This document shows positions 9,366-19,616 of a stretch of 64,000 nt of DNA, one piece after another (the stretch's first letter is position 1; every line of letters begins with the position of its first letter). Origin of the DNA: Bacteroidales bacterium. Lineage in GTDB: Bacteria; Bacteroidota; Bacteroidia; Bacteroidales; F082. A program made the translations under genes and the position numbers. The stretch is from contig JABFQW010000015.1 of the NCBI GenBank assembly GCA_013141455.1, positions 1 through 64,000 on the forward strand, written 5' to 3'. The notes beneath the pieces were generated by a model. The model did no database searches. It saw nothing but the letters and a program-made list of their open reading frames with translations, and was not told the DNA's origin.

Positions 9366-10274
9366 ATGATTGATACAATTAAAATGGGACGGTTAAAATG
9401 GCATCATTTGTTAAACCCCAATGAAGATGATTTTACTTTTTTGCGAGAGAAATTCCACTTCCACCCACTCGATATCGAAGACTGCCGGTCAATAAACCAA
9501 CGACCTAAGATTGACATTTATGACGACTACTATTTCCTGATACTTCATTTTCCAACCTTCGACAAACAGAATCTCTTCATTAAAACCAAAGAAGAAAAAA
9601 TATTCTGGGGTGAGGATTTTATCATCACCATCGAAAAAAACCCCTGGATTGTTGGAAACCTGTTCACCGAATATAAAACCATGGAAGAGAAAGATGAGGA
9701 AATTGATATCGGAACCTCTGATACCCTGCTCTACCGTATCCTTGAGAAATTGATGTCGGAATCCTTGTATCTGCTACGTAAAGTCGGATTGGATCTCGAA
9801 TTGATAAATCGCGAACTATTTGGCACAAAACAGGTTAAAATTATCGAACGTATCTCCGTCACCCGAAAGAATATCATACTCACCAATACGATTTTCAAAC
9901 CTCAACTCCGGATGTTTCACAAATTTGAAACCGGTCAGGTGAGCGGTTATGCCGATAATATGGAGGACTACTGGGGCAATATCCTCGACTATTACCAGAA
10001 AATGTGGGATATGACCGAGGATTACGAAGAGCTGATTGAGGGCTTATCCAAAACCTTCGATTCGATGCAGACCAACAAAACCAATGAAATCATGAAAATC
10101 CTCACCCTGATTTCGTCCATTATACTGCCATTGACATTTATTACCAGCCTTTACGGAATGAATGTTTTTCTGCCATTAGCAGAATCTGCCACGGCTTTTT
10201 GGATCCTCTTATTGGGAATGACCGTGTTAAGTGTTGGCATGATCATCTACTTTAAGAAACGCAGGTGGATGTAG
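9366..10274 (+). CDS. corA: CorA family magnesium/cobalt transporter
   Basis: 302 aa; C-terminal TLISSIILPLTFITSLYGMNVFLP (GMN motif) with two TM segments. Confidence 0.95.
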   Translation: MIDTIKMGRLKWHHLLNPNEDDFTFLREKFHFHPLDIEDCRSINQRPKIDIYDDYYFLILHFPTFDKQNLFIKTKEEKIFWGEDFIITIEKNPWIVGNLFTEYKTMEEKDEEIDIGTSDTLLYRILEKLMSESLYLLRKVGLDLELINRELFGTKQVKIIERISVTRKNIILTNTIFKPQLRMFHKFETGQVSGYADNMEDYWGNILDYYQKMWDMTEDYEELIEGLSKTFDSMQTNKTNEIMKILTLISSIILPLTFITSLYGMNVFLPLAESATAFWILLLGMTVLSVGMIIYFKKRRWM

Positions 10275-10450
10275 TCAAGTGAAAAGTATAAAGGCTAAAG
10301 TATAAAGTACTTGCCCGGCTGCAAGACGGGAAAAGTTGAAAGTTCAAAGCGATGCACTGAGCGGCCTGTCTCGTCCGAAAGACAAGGAAGTCGAAGTGTT
10401 CAAAGTTTAAAGGCTAAAGTAGCGGGATTAACGATGATTCGTTTGCCGGA

Positions 10451-11560
10451 TTATTTTTTGGTGGGCATTGTTGACTCCCCATTAAATATCTGCGTTTGCC
10501 GCTGTATCGAAGCTTCATGAACCAATTCGAGCAGCGAAAGTAAAAAAGCAGGATCAAGTCCAAGGCTTGTTCCAATCGCGAGCCGGTCTTCGATAATGTG
10601 CTGCCAGCGCTTCAGTTGCAGGATAGTGATATTGTTTTCCTTTTTGTAATCCCCTATTTCTTCGATGATCTCCATTCGTTTTGCCAGCAACTGTATCAGC
10701 TCCACATCAAGTTTGTCGATTTCGGTGCGTAGTTTCTCCAGATGATTTTCGAACTCAATGCTACCGGTATATTTCCTGATGACAAGCTGTTTCAACATTG
10801 TTGCCAAAGCATCCGGCGAAAGTTGTTGGGCCGCATCAGTCAACGCCTTGGCCGGGTTGATATGGCTCTCGATCATCAGACCATTGGTTTCCAGATCGAG
10901 TGCTTTTTGCGCAACATCCTGCAATAAATCGCGCCGTCCGCAGATATGACTGATATCGGTAATAACGGGCAAACTTGGGATCAGTCGTTTCAACTCGATC
11001 GGTATCTCCCACATGGGTGCGTTGCGGTAAGGTGTTTTGTTGAAATAATGAAAGCCCCGGTGTATGGCTGCTACCTGCGTTATGCCAGCCGAATAAAAAC
11101 GTTCGATGGCGCCTATCCAAAGCTTCAGATCGGGTGTAAGCGGATTTTTGATCATCACCGGAATATCAACACCACGCAGGGCATCGGAAAGTTCCTGCAC
11201 CGAAAACGGATTCACCACCGTGCGGGCGCCAATCCACAGGATATCGATACCATGCTTCATCGCCTGCTCAATATGCGAAGGATTAGCTACCTCAGTTGTT
11301 ATCAGCAGTCCGGTTTCGGCTTTTACCTGTTGAAGCCATTTAAGACCCTGAATGCCAACACCTTCAAAATCACCTGGACGGGTTCGTGGTTTCCAGATAC
11401 CAGCACGGAAAATTTTCACCTGTTCAATTTTTTTCAGTGCGCGCGCGGTTGCCATGACCTGTTCTTCGCTCTCCGCACTGCAGGGTCCGGCAATGACAAA
11501 GGGTTGATTCTGAATATGTAACCAATCAGAAACCTGTATATTCGTGTTTGTTAGACTCAT
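10451..11560 (-). CDS. Bifunctional DAHP synthase / chorismate mutase type II
   Basis: QPFVIAGPCSAESEEQV..., KPRTRPGDFEG, then chorismate mutase region LRTEIDKLDVELIQLLAKRMEIIEEIGDYKKENN; start set to MSLTNTN at 11560 rather than the longer ORF. Confidence 0.93.
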   Translation of the reverse strand: MSLTNTNIQVSDWLHIQNQPFVIAGPCSAESEEQVMATARALKKIEQVKIFRAGIWKPRTRPGDFEGVGIQGLKWLQQVKAETGLLITTEVANPSHIEQAMKHGIDILWIGARTVVNPFSVQELSDALRGVDIPVMIKNPLTPDLKLWIGAIERFYSAGITQVAAIHRGFHYFNKTPYRNAPMWEIPIELKRLIPSLPVITDISHICGRRDLLQDVAQKALDLETNGLMIESHINPAKALTDAAQQLSPDALATMLKQLVIRKYTGSIEFENHLEKLRTEIDKLDVELIQLLAKRMEIIEEIGDYKKENNITILQLKRWQHIIEDRLAIGTSLGLDPAFLLSLLELVHEASIQRQTQIFNGESTMPTKK

Positions 11561-11827
11561 AATATTATTCTTTTGCAAAAGTAACACTTTCACCCATGAC
11601 AATAGCCCTTCATTAATTTTGGTAATCCGACAAGCGAATCAAACAATGAATAATTGTATTCCTGAATTTCTAAACATTTGAATATCTGATAATTAATTTC
11701 AATAACGAAAGTAATCCATCACATTTGATATATTTGTTGTAATATCAATGAAATCAACCAACAATAAATAAAAAAATAGTCGGGCAACTTATTGATTGGG
11801 TTTTGCGTCTTGTTGTTATATTGCAGA

Positions 11828-12364
11828 ATGAAAAACTACATGAAGAATCTGATTGACGGTTGCATAAAAGGAAAACACCTCGCACGAAAAGAGCTGTTCC
11901 GCAAATACCGTCAGATGCTTCTTGGGATTTGTCTGAGGTATGCGCGTGATAAAGCCGAAGCCGAAGATATTCTGCTTGAGGGTTTTATGCAGATTTACAC
12001 GAAAATTGGAAGTTTTTCAAACGAGGGCTCTTTCGAAGGTTGGATGAAAAAGGTGATGGTCAATACAGCCATTGATTTTTTCCGTAAAAACCGGAAAGAG
12101 AATATTCATCAGAATATTGATGATTTTCATGAAGTAGTTTCCCCTGATTTTGATGCATTTAATCAATTATCAGCAAAAGATATCCTTACAATGATTCAAC
12201 TTATGCCACAGGGTTATCGGATTGTTTTCAACCTTTTCGCTATTGAAGGCTACAGCCACAAAGAAATTGCCGAAAAACTACAAATAAGCGAAAGCACTTC
12301 GAAAAGCCAGTTACGTAAAGCCAGAATCTGGTTAGTGACTAAACTTAAAAGTAGCTATGAATAA
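11828..12364 (+). CDS. ECF-type RNA polymerase sigma factor
   Basis: MKNYMKNLIDGCIKGKHLARKELFRKYRQMLLGICLRYARDKAEAEDILLEGF..., region 4 YRIVFNLFAIEGYSHKEIAEKLQISESTSKSQLRKAR. Confidence 0.93.
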   Translation: MKNYMKNLIDGCIKGKHLARKELFRKYRQMLLGICLRYARDKAEAEDILLEGFMQIYTKIGSFSNEGSFEGWMKKVMVNTAIDFFRKNRKENIHQNIDDFHEVVSPDFDAFNQLSAKDILTMIQLMPQGYRIVFNLFAIEGYSHKEIAEKLQISESTSKSQLRKARIWLVTKLKSSYE

Positions 12365-12375
12365 ATATATTAGCC

Positions 12376-13710
12376 ATGGATAAACCGATAAAAGAAATAG
12401 ATGAAATAATCAGGGAGAAACTGATTAATTATCAGGAAGATACCTCCACCGGTTTTTGGTTGCGGCTAAACACTCGATTGTCCAGACCACGGATTATCAA
12501 TGGAACGATTCTTTCCATCGCAACCCTTGCAGGATTGTTCTTCTGGCTGATGATGCCAAAGCCTGATGTTGAGGCTAATATTTTAACAAAACCAATCACT
12601 GAACAAAATACAACTAAATCCATTTCGAAACAAACGATTGAAAACCAACCGGGTACCAATTCGGGTATCAATTCTCAAGCTAATAACTTTCAGGTCGCAA
12701 AGGAACAGATTGAGACATCTATAGTTAAGAATATAACAACACCAATTGGCGTAGCAGCAACAACATTCGACAGAATCATTGTTGCAACCAAACAACCAAC
12801 TAATGTTTTGAACATTCAAAACACCAATCTCCTTCTGCATGACAGCAATCAGGTAATTAAACTTGAACCCAGGTTGGTCAGCGGATTGATACCAGAAGAA
12901 GAAAGCCGGGCTTTTATCCCTGACAACACCGAAAGAAGCCGGGATGATCAATCGTATATGGAAAGGTCTTTGTTCAGAAATTTCAGTATTTCATTGGAGT
13001 ACGGGCAGGGAATTACCCGGAAATCATTCGGTAATGATCCTCATCTTCAGGAATTTATCGATTTCAGGCTCAACAACGAAAAACAGCTTATGAATTCATC
13101 CTACGGCATAAAATTCAATTACCATCATAAAAATTGGGTCGTTAGTACCGGCCTCGATTATACTACTTTAGGTGAGAAGTTGAACTACAATCTCGAAGAG
13201 ACGGTTATTGATCCTGAAGGTGGATATTACCTTTATGATACCATCTGGGCTACTATCATTGATCCTGAGAATAACATGGTTCCCATGATTATTGGTTATG
13301 ATATAACAAAAATAGAAGAATATAAAAATGTAAAATACAAAATCGACAATGTTAACCGGTACAGTTATATTGAGATACCGGCATTGGTCGGCTATAATTT
13401 CAGAATAAACCAGTTCAATGTTCACCCCTCGATAGGTTTAACATTTGGTTTTTTATATACCGCTTCCGGCCGGTTGCCTAAGTTGGATTCAACGAATTTC
13501 AGTGTGATACATGATAAATCAATCTATCTGAAACCAATCGCAACCAATATGGTATTCGATCTGAGTCTGGAATATACCTTTAACCGGAAATATGATGTGT
13601 TTATCAAACCCTATTTCAAAAAAGGATTGGGGTCTATCTACAAAAACTACCCATTATCAGGAAGTTATACAAACACCGGTGTAAAAATTGGTGTAAATAT
13701 TTATTTTTAA
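12376..13710 (+). CDS. Putative anti-sigma/outer-membrane beta-barrel fusion (N-terminal cytoplasmic segment, one TM, linker, C-terminal barrel)
   Basis: 444 aa; TM IISIATLAGLFFWLMM-like segment; C-terminal aromatic/polar alternating strands ending KIGVNIYF; directly downstream of the ECF sigma gene. Confidence 0.7.
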   Translation: MDKPIKEIDEIIREKLINYQEDTSTGFWLRLNTRLSRPRIINGTILSIATLAGLFFWLMMPKPDVEANILTKPITEQNTTKSISKQTIENQPGTNSGINSQANNFQVAKEQIETSIVKNITTPIGVAATTFDRIIVATKQPTNVLNIQNTNLLLHDSNQVIKLEPRLVSGLIPEEESRAFIPDNTERSRDDQSYMERSLFRNFSISLEYGQGITRKSFGNDPHLQEFIDFRLNNEKQLMNSSYGIKFNYHHKNWVVSTGLDYTTLGEKLNYNLEETVIDPEGGYYLYDTIWATIIDPENNMVPMIIGYDITKIEEYKNVKYKIDNVNRYSYIEIPALVGYNFRINQFNVHPSIGLTFGFLYTASGRLPKLDSTNFSVIHDKSIYLKPIATNMVFDLSLEYTFNRKYDVFIKPYFKKGLGSIYKNYPLSGSYTNTGVKIGVNIYF

Positions 13711-13732
13711 CGTATTGTAAAACCATACCATT

Positions 13733-15202
13733 ATGAAAACAAAAATTCTACTTCTGTTATCAGTAATATTGATCAATGTGCATGTATTTGGTCAGTCGGA
13801 TCACATAATTGATTTAACAAATCACAATCTTTTTAATCATTCAACAACAGGATTTGACAAGGTTTTAGATAATAAGGATGGACAGCCTGATCAGTTCGTT
13901 ACGCAAATTACAAACAACAGGGATTTGCAGGATTTATGGAGGCTCGACTCGACTATTACTTATGCATTCGTTTCTGAGTTTGATTCAATTGCAAATAATA
14001 GAAGGCTTTATACCTACGATGATGTTAATAAAACAGTTGAATATACAGAGATTACCTTATCTGGCCCGAATAGTACATGGGTGAATACCAATAGAAATCT
14101 ATGGTACTTTAACGATGAAAATCTGCAAATACAAAATATTAGATTTAAATGGTCTCAGGATCAATGGATTGAAGATTGGAAAGTTGTATATGTCTATGAT
14201 GAGAATAATAGGCAGATTGAAAATGCCAACTACCGATGGGATGGGATTAACGAAATATGGTTAAATGATTCTAAACTTGAGACTAATTACAACGATCAAG
14301 GTCTTGAACAATTTTATATTTTGTATTTTACTGAAATGTATTCGAATGATTGGCTACCTTTTTCAAAACATGAAACTACTTATAACGAATCAGGATTGAA
14401 GGAAGTCAATACAACCTTACGTTGGAGTAATGATTCAAGTGCCTGGTATAATTTTGAAAGAACCACATATACTTACGATGATAATGTAGAATCATATTAT
14501 TATGATTATTGGGATACAATTGGATGGAAACCATACATTCGTTATGATGGTCTTCGTCTTGACTCTATTACTGTAATGTATAGCTCATATTCCTACGTAA
14601 ATGATTCCGTATGGGATTTGGAACATAGATCAAAATTAAAATCAAGAGAAGATTCAAGCGGCGATTTCATATTTTATGAATCCTACGACTTCGTTGAAAC
14701 TTCAAATAGTTGGGGTGGTAACCAGAAATTTGAGAAGTTCGACAATGAATTCGGTCAATTAGAATTGAATATTCGTTACACATGGATTGCAAATGAAGAA
14801 TGGATGTACAAGAGTAAATATCAAAGAGCATTTAACGAACATCAGATTCCATTTTATGGTTGTGAGTCGAATTGGAGTTTTGCTTTAAACGGATGGAAAA
14901 AGGGAAGTAGTGCAACATCCTATTTTAAAAACATATCCGCTATTAATGAGGCGAATAACAACAATTTCACTTCCATCTTCCCCAACCCATGCAATAACCT
15001 ACTCAACTTATCAATTGAAAACCAGAATACTACTGAAATACATTTTAAAATCCGTTCAGTCACCGGTCAGCTTGCTGATGAGGGTTCGGTGCCCTCATCC
15101 AACACGATTACATTAAATGTTGAACATCTTGAGAAAGGGCTTTATCTGATTCAGATTGATAACGGGAAAACAATTTCAACCGGAAAATTCATGAAACTCT
15201 GA
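13733..15202 (+). CDS. Secreted Trp/Tyr-rich repeat protein with T9SS sorting domain
   Basis: 489 aa; signal peptide; repeated blocks (W...S..W..., Y.YDDN); C-terminus FPNPCNNLLNLSIEN...GLYLIQIDNGKTISTGKFMKL. Confidence 0.8.
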   Translation: MKTKILLLLSVILINVHVFGQSDHIIDLTNHNLFNHSTTGFDKVLDNKDGQPDQFVTQITNNRDLQDLWRLDSTITYAFVSEFDSIANNRRLYTYDDVNKTVEYTEITLSGPNSTWVNTNRNLWYFNDENLQIQNIRFKWSQDQWIEDWKVVYVYDENNRQIENANYRWDGINEIWLNDSKLETNYNDQGLEQFYILYFTEMYSNDWLPFSKHETTYNESGLKEVNTTLRWSNDSSAWYNFERTTYTYDDNVESYYYDYWDTIGWKPYIRYDGLRLDSITVMYSSYSYVNDSVWDLEHRSKLKSREDSSGDFIFYESYDFVETSNSWGGNQKFEKFDNEFGQLELNIRYTWIANEEWMYKSKYQRAFNEHQIPFYGCESNWSFALNGWKKGSSATSYFKNISAINEANNNNFTSIFPNPCNNLLNLSIENQNTTEIHFKIRSVTGQLADEGSVPSSNTITLNVEHLEKGLYLIQIDNGKTISTGKFMKL

Positions 15203-15317
15203 TTCCAAAACAACATTTCAAAATACTATAATTTTCCATTTGAAAATCAGTTAATTTTTCGTCGGACTTTACTAACCAAAACAAGGATTCAGGGTAAAAC
15301 CTGACCTGTTCGACACC

Positions 15318-15351
15318 AGCGGAATGCCTATAGGCGTTCCGCTTATTTTTT
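15318..15351 (+). terminator. Rho-independent terminator
   Basis: AGCGGAATGCCTA TAGGCGTTCCGCT followed by TATTTTTTAT. Confidence 0.85.
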
Positions 15352-15493
15352 ATGCTTGAAGAATATAAGCCAGGTAGTCAACGCTTTCTATCCAGTTTAC
15401 TCCTTTCCAATTTGAATTCAATTCTGAATAATAGTCAGATACTAAGTTTGGACAAAAAGCGTTTAAATTACAAAACAAATAACCCCCAAAAGC

Positions 15494-16687
15494 ATGAAAA
15501 TTTCTTTCTTTGTTTTATTAACGCTGCTTTCAATATCGACAGTCGCCCAAAACAGAAGAATACTTTGTTTCGATATTAAAAACTCGAAAGTAGATACCCT
15601 GGCAGCGATTGATTTCGATACGACTGTAATACAGGAAGAAACGAATTATTATATTGGAAATTTCGATAATAATTACTCACCGTTAAATCAAACTCCTCCA
15701 AATGAAAATACATTTCCTGATAGCCAATTTACCTTAAAGAGCAGGGCTTCACTTGTGTATGATATTAATAATTACCCGTTACGAACAAGTGTCAAACTTT
15801 TAAGTTTGAAAAATGATACACTTAAAAGCAGGTGCTCGGGAAGTATGATTAGTAAAAGGCATGTACTGACGGCTTGCCATTGCGTCGCATTCAAATATAA
15901 AGACTCATTGTTTCTGGACACAATCCTTGTCAGTCCTGTATTTGATGATGGTGAATATAATCCATATTTTAAGTTTAGCCGGATTAGTAAAATTTACTTC
16001 TTCGAAAATTGGAATTTTACCGATTCAGATTTTGCAATATTGGAATTGGATCGTCCAATTGGAGAAAAAACCGGGTGGATCAGCATTGGATTCAACGCAA
16101 ATGATGCAGATCTGTTGGATGGAATATTTTATAAATTTTCTTATCCTGCTAAAACATATCTTATGTTAGATTCAACTATTTACAATGGTGACACACTCTT
16201 TTACAGTTACGGGCTTGCAGATGAAGCGCGGGAAAATAACTTGTTGGTTCATCACGCAAATGGCATACCAGGTGAAAGTGGCAGTTCATTCATAAAAATT
16301 AGAAATGGGCAGCAATACACAAGTTATGGGGTACTTACCTATTCAAGTAATCTAAATCACAGCAGATTAACAAATTGGAAATATTATGCCATTAAATCAA
16401 TCTTACAAAAAGATCTGGAAATGAATGACATCCCTGACAAAACACCTGATATTGTGAGAATATATCCGAATCCTGTTATAGATAAAATCCAGATTGAATA
16501 TTCAGAAAAAATCGATGTCATTGACTTTAAAGTTTATGATACCAGCGGACGATTGTTGATTCAAAAAAAATGGAACAAGATGATTCAGGAGATTGATTTA
16601 TCATCACTGCAAAACGGAATTTACGTATTGATTTTTAATGCAAATAACACCAATATTGTAAAGAAAATAATGAAGTCGGGGAGTTAA
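15494..16687 (+). CDS. Secreted trypsin-like (S1) serine protease with T9SS sorting domain
   Basis: 397 aa; CSGSMISKRHVLTACHCV (His), DSDFAILELD (Asp), NGIPGESGSSFI (GxSGS Ser); C-terminus IYPNPVIDKIQIEY...LQNGIYVLIF. Confidence 0.85.
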   Translation: MKISFFVLLTLLSISTVAQNRRILCFDIKNSKVDTLAAIDFDTTVIQEETNYYIGNFDNNYSPLNQTPPNENTFPDSQFTLKSRASLVYDINNYPLRTSVKLLSLKNDTLKSRCSGSMISKRHVLTACHCVAFKYKDSLFLDTILVSPVFDDGEYNPYFKFSRISKIYFFENWNFTDSDFAILELDRPIGEKTGWISIGFNANDADLLDGIFYKFSYPAKTYLMLDSTIYNGDTLFYSYGLADEARENNLLVHHANGIPGESGSSFIKIRNGQQYTSYGVLTYSSNLNHSRLTNWKYYAIKSILQKDLEMNDIPDKTPDIVRIYPNPVIDKIQIEYSEKIDVIDFKVYDTSGRLLIQKKWNKMIQEIDLSSLQNGIYVLIFNANNTNIVKKIMKSGS

Positions 16688-16982
16688 AAGTCCTTGTCGG
16701 TAAATTTGATAATGGATTTTGACCAGAATTTTATTCTGATATGCTGAAAAAGTTCATCGTTTTGTGATATTCATAATTTAATCCAAATTGCGTATTGAAA
16801 AGGCGTAATCGACTAAAAGTTTGTAATTCAGCATGATAATTCATACCGCAGACAACCTCTAAGTCGAAGGTATCCCAACTAAATCAGATAGTTCGGCAAT
16901 TCATTGCCTGCTATTTGTTAATTTGGGTTTAAATGAGGACAGCCGTTATTCTCCAAAAATAGATTGTAATTGCAAAATGTTG

Positions 16983-16990
16983 TATTTTTG
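16983..16990 (+). promoter_or_regulatory. -7 box TATTTTTG just upstream of HEPN start codon at 16998
   Basis: Matches TAnnTTTG; 7 nt upstream of ATG 16998. Confidence 0.5.
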
Positions 16991-16997
16991 AATTCTT

Positions 16998-17399
16998 ATG
17001 GATGATGAGATAAAAAACATTGATTCTTTAGCAAATTATTGGCGTTAATCCTCTGAGCAGAATTACGCTACTATGCAAAATTTAATAAAGACCAAAGAAT
17101 TTTCCTGGGCATTGTTTTTGGGTCATCTGGTAATCGAAAAATTACTTAAAGCCCTCTACGTTAGAAGATTGGAAAAACATCCTGTTTTTTTCCATGATTT
17201 ACTTCGGTTAGCTAAAAAGATTGATATTGAGTTACCAACAGCCTATGATGAATGGTTAGATGAAATTACCACATTTAATTTAAATGCCAGATATGATGAT
17301 TACAAACAAAGTTTTAATCAACTTTGTACTATCGACTTCGCCAGTGAATGGATTGAAAAAATAGAAACTATACGAAAATGGTTGATCAGTCAATTATAG
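16998..17399 (+). pseudogene. HEPN-domain protein (putative MNT-HEPN toxin) with in-frame TAA at 17046-17048; possible re-start at ATG 17073
   Basis: Frame from 16998 reads MDDEIKNIDSLANYWR*SSEQNYATMQNLIKTKEFSWALFLGHLVIEKLLKALYVRR...; the tracked ORF 17073-17399 is the in-frame remainder. Confidence 0.75.
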
Positions 17400-17686
17400 A
17401 TACTGCGAATCGCTATATTCAAAGTATTCCGGAAAGCATGGATATAAAAAAAGCGTATTTATTTGGTTCGTATGCAAAGGAAAATCAGCATATTGACAGT
17501 GATATCGATATTGCTATTGTATTGGGCAAAATGGACGATTTCTTTTCAGTTCAAATGCAACTTATGCGCCTGCGTAGATTAATTGATTTGAGAATAGAAC
17601 CTCATCCTATTTGGGAAGGAGATTTTAACATACAGAATCCTTTTGCTTATGAGATTGAAAAGACTGGCATCATCTTGAAACCTTAA
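17378..17686 (+). CDS. Minimal nucleotidyltransferase (MNT) domain protein, partner of HEPN
   Basis: 102 aa; LFGSYAKENQHIDSDIDIAIV (GSx10DxD); overlaps the HEPN ORF 3' end. Confidence 0.88.
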   Translation: MVDQSIIDTANRYIQSIPESMDIKKAYLFGSYAKENQHIDSDIDIAIVLGKMDDFFSVQMQLMRLRRLIDLRIEPHPIWEGDFNIQNPFAYEIEKTGIILKP

Positions 17687-17707
17687 TAATCTGTCCAAAT
17701 AAGTTTT

Positions 17708-17846
17708 CAGTAACCATCCACCCTGTTAAAGCCATTGATTCCTTCAGTCTAAGAAGTTCACAGATTTTAAACTATTGTGTTTCCCAGTTAAATACATAGA
17801 TTCAAGTGTTTAATTAATCAAGGCTAAACAGATACAATTTTCAGTT
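17708..17846. repeat. Decayed copy of the ~190-bp palindromic (MITE-like) repeat family
   Basis: AGTAACCATCCACCCTGTTAAAGCCA...TTTAATTAATCAAGGCTAAACAGATA resembles ends of the intact copy at 32112-32302. Confidence 0.45.
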
Positions 17847-17959
17847 GGGATCTACACATAAACTATTGTTTATTTGAAAGTTACAATATTTTTATTACCT
17901 TAATGCAAACTACAGCCCAATTTTTCGTTTTTTTGTACTGAATTTGAAAACCAGAAATA

Positions 17960-19399
17960 GTGAAACGTACAGAAATTAAGGCTGCGCTCCTGATGCAGGA
18001 TTTTGAACAGGAAATCAATGTAAAAGGTTGGGTAAGAACAAAACGTGGCAGCAAAAATGTTGCATTTATCGCGTTGAATGATGGTTCCACAATCAAAAAC
18101 CTGCAGCTTGTGGTTGACCTTGAGAAAATTGCTGAGTCGGAACTGGCTCTCATGCACACCGGTTCATCCGTTTCAGCAACCGGTTTATTAATTCCTTCAG
18201 CAGGAAGTGGGCAGAGTGTTGAGTTAACCGTGCATTCCATCGAATTGCTTGGCGCTGCCGACCCCGATGAGTTTCCGTTGCAACCCAAAAAACATTCACT
18301 CGAGTTTCTGCGTGAGAAAGCCCATCTGCGTTTCCGTACCAATACCTTCAGCGCTGTTGCCCGTTTGCGTCACGCGATGATTTTCGGTGTTCATAAATTC
18401 TTTAACGACAGGGGATTCTATAATGTTCATTCGCCCATCATCACTGCCTCGGATGCCGAAGGTGCAGGCGAAATGTTTCAGGTGACAACCTTACACCTCG
18501 ATAATCTTCCAAAAAACGAGGAAGGTAAAATCGATTACAAACAGGATTTCTTTGGCAAATCGGCTAACCTCACTGTCTCCGGACAGCTTGAAGCCGAGTT
18601 GGCGGCATTGGCCTTATCGAAAGTTTATACTTTCGGCCCGACTTTCCGTGCCGAAAACTCGAACACATCGCGTCACTTAGCCGAGTTCTGGATGATTGAA
18701 CCAGAAGTGGCCTTCAATGATATCACCGATGACATGGATCTGGCCGAAGATATGCTTAAATACCTCATTCAGTATGCATTGGACAACTGTGCCGACGATC
18801 TTGATTTCCTGAGTAAACGGCTCGAAGAGGAAGAAAAGAATAAAAAAGCAGATGAGAAATCGATGGAACTGATCAGCAAACTGAAGTTTGTTCTCGAAAA
18901 TCCGTTCGAACGCATCACCTATACCGAGGCCATCGACATCCTCAAAAACTCGAACCACAATAAAAAAGGGAAATTCAGCTATCCGATCGAAGCCTGGGGC
19001 GCTGACCTGCAGTCGGAACACGAACGCTATCTGGTTGAAAAACACTTCAAACGTCCGGTCATTTTAACCGATTACCCAAAAGAAATAAAAGCATTTTACA
19101 TGAAACAAAACGAGGATGGCCGTACCGTTCGCGCCATGGATGTGCTTTTCCCCGGTATTGGTGAGATCATCGGCGGTTCACAACGTGAGGAAGTTTATGA
19201 AAAACTGCTCAGCCGCATGGAGGAGATGCATATCCCGATGGAATCGATGTGGTGGTACCTCGAAACGCGAAAGTTTGGCACCGTCCCGCATGCCGGATTT
19301 GGACTTGGATTCGAACGCCTTATGCTTTTCGTTACCGGAATGGGAAATATCCGCGATGTGATTCCTTTCCCGCGGACACCATTGAACTGCGAGTTTTAG
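17960..19399 (+). CDS. asnS: Asparaginyl-tRNA synthetase
   Basis: 479 aa; class II synthetase, [71 protein letters not shown]. Confidence 0.97.
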   Translation: MKRTEIKAALLMQDFEQEINVKGWVRTKRGSKNVAFIALNDGSTIKNLQLVVDLEKIAESELALMHTGSSVSATGLLIPSAGSGQSVELTVHSIELLGAADPDEFPLQPKKHSLEFLREKAHLRFRTNTFSAVARLRHAMIFGVHKFFNDRGFYNVHSPIITASDAEGAGEMFQVTTLHLDNLPKNEEGKIDYKQDFFGKSANLTVSGQLEAELAALALSKVYTFGPTFRAENSNTSRHLAEFWMIEPEVAFNDITDDMDLAEDMLKYLIQYALDNCADDLDFLSKRLEEEEKNKKADEKSMELISKLKFVLENPFERITYTEAIDILKNSNHNKKGKFSYPIEAWGADLQSEHERYLVEKHFKRPVILTDYPKEIKAFYMKQNEDGRTVRAMDVLFPGIGEIIGGSQREEVYEKLLSRMEEMHIPMESMWWYLETRKFGTVPHAGFGLGFERLMLFVTGMGNIRDVIPFPRTPLNCEF

Positions 19400-19571
19400 A
19401 TATTACAGTGAATCCCAATGCATATTGACCAGCTTTGGCCTTTACGCCCTGGTTATTCATCCAATGATCAGAAATTTTCATCATTTATTAATCTTTTGTT
19501 TATCAACAATTTAAATAAGTTTGTTGATATTAATCAAACGAATTGGGTCAGAATTAATATCTAATTAACGT

Positions 19572-19579
19572 TACTTTTG
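19572..19579 (+). promoter_or_regulatory. -7 box TACTTTTG upstream of rpoN
   Basis: Matches TAnnTTTG. Confidence 0.4.
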
Positions 19580-19616
19580 TAAATTCGTATCAGAAATCAG
19601 CTTCAAAGCGCCATAC

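Noticed and set aside
10311-10440. Intergenic CTGAGCGG...GTCGAAG motif (similar at ~60990-61015) as a regulatory element
   Set aside because: Looks like the common dispersed intergenic repeat text of Bacteroidetes genomes; no specific function inferable.
10946-11521. 191-aa plus-strand ORF opposite DAHP synthase/chorismate mutase
   Set aside because: Antisense shadow of a conserved CDS; composition not protein-like.
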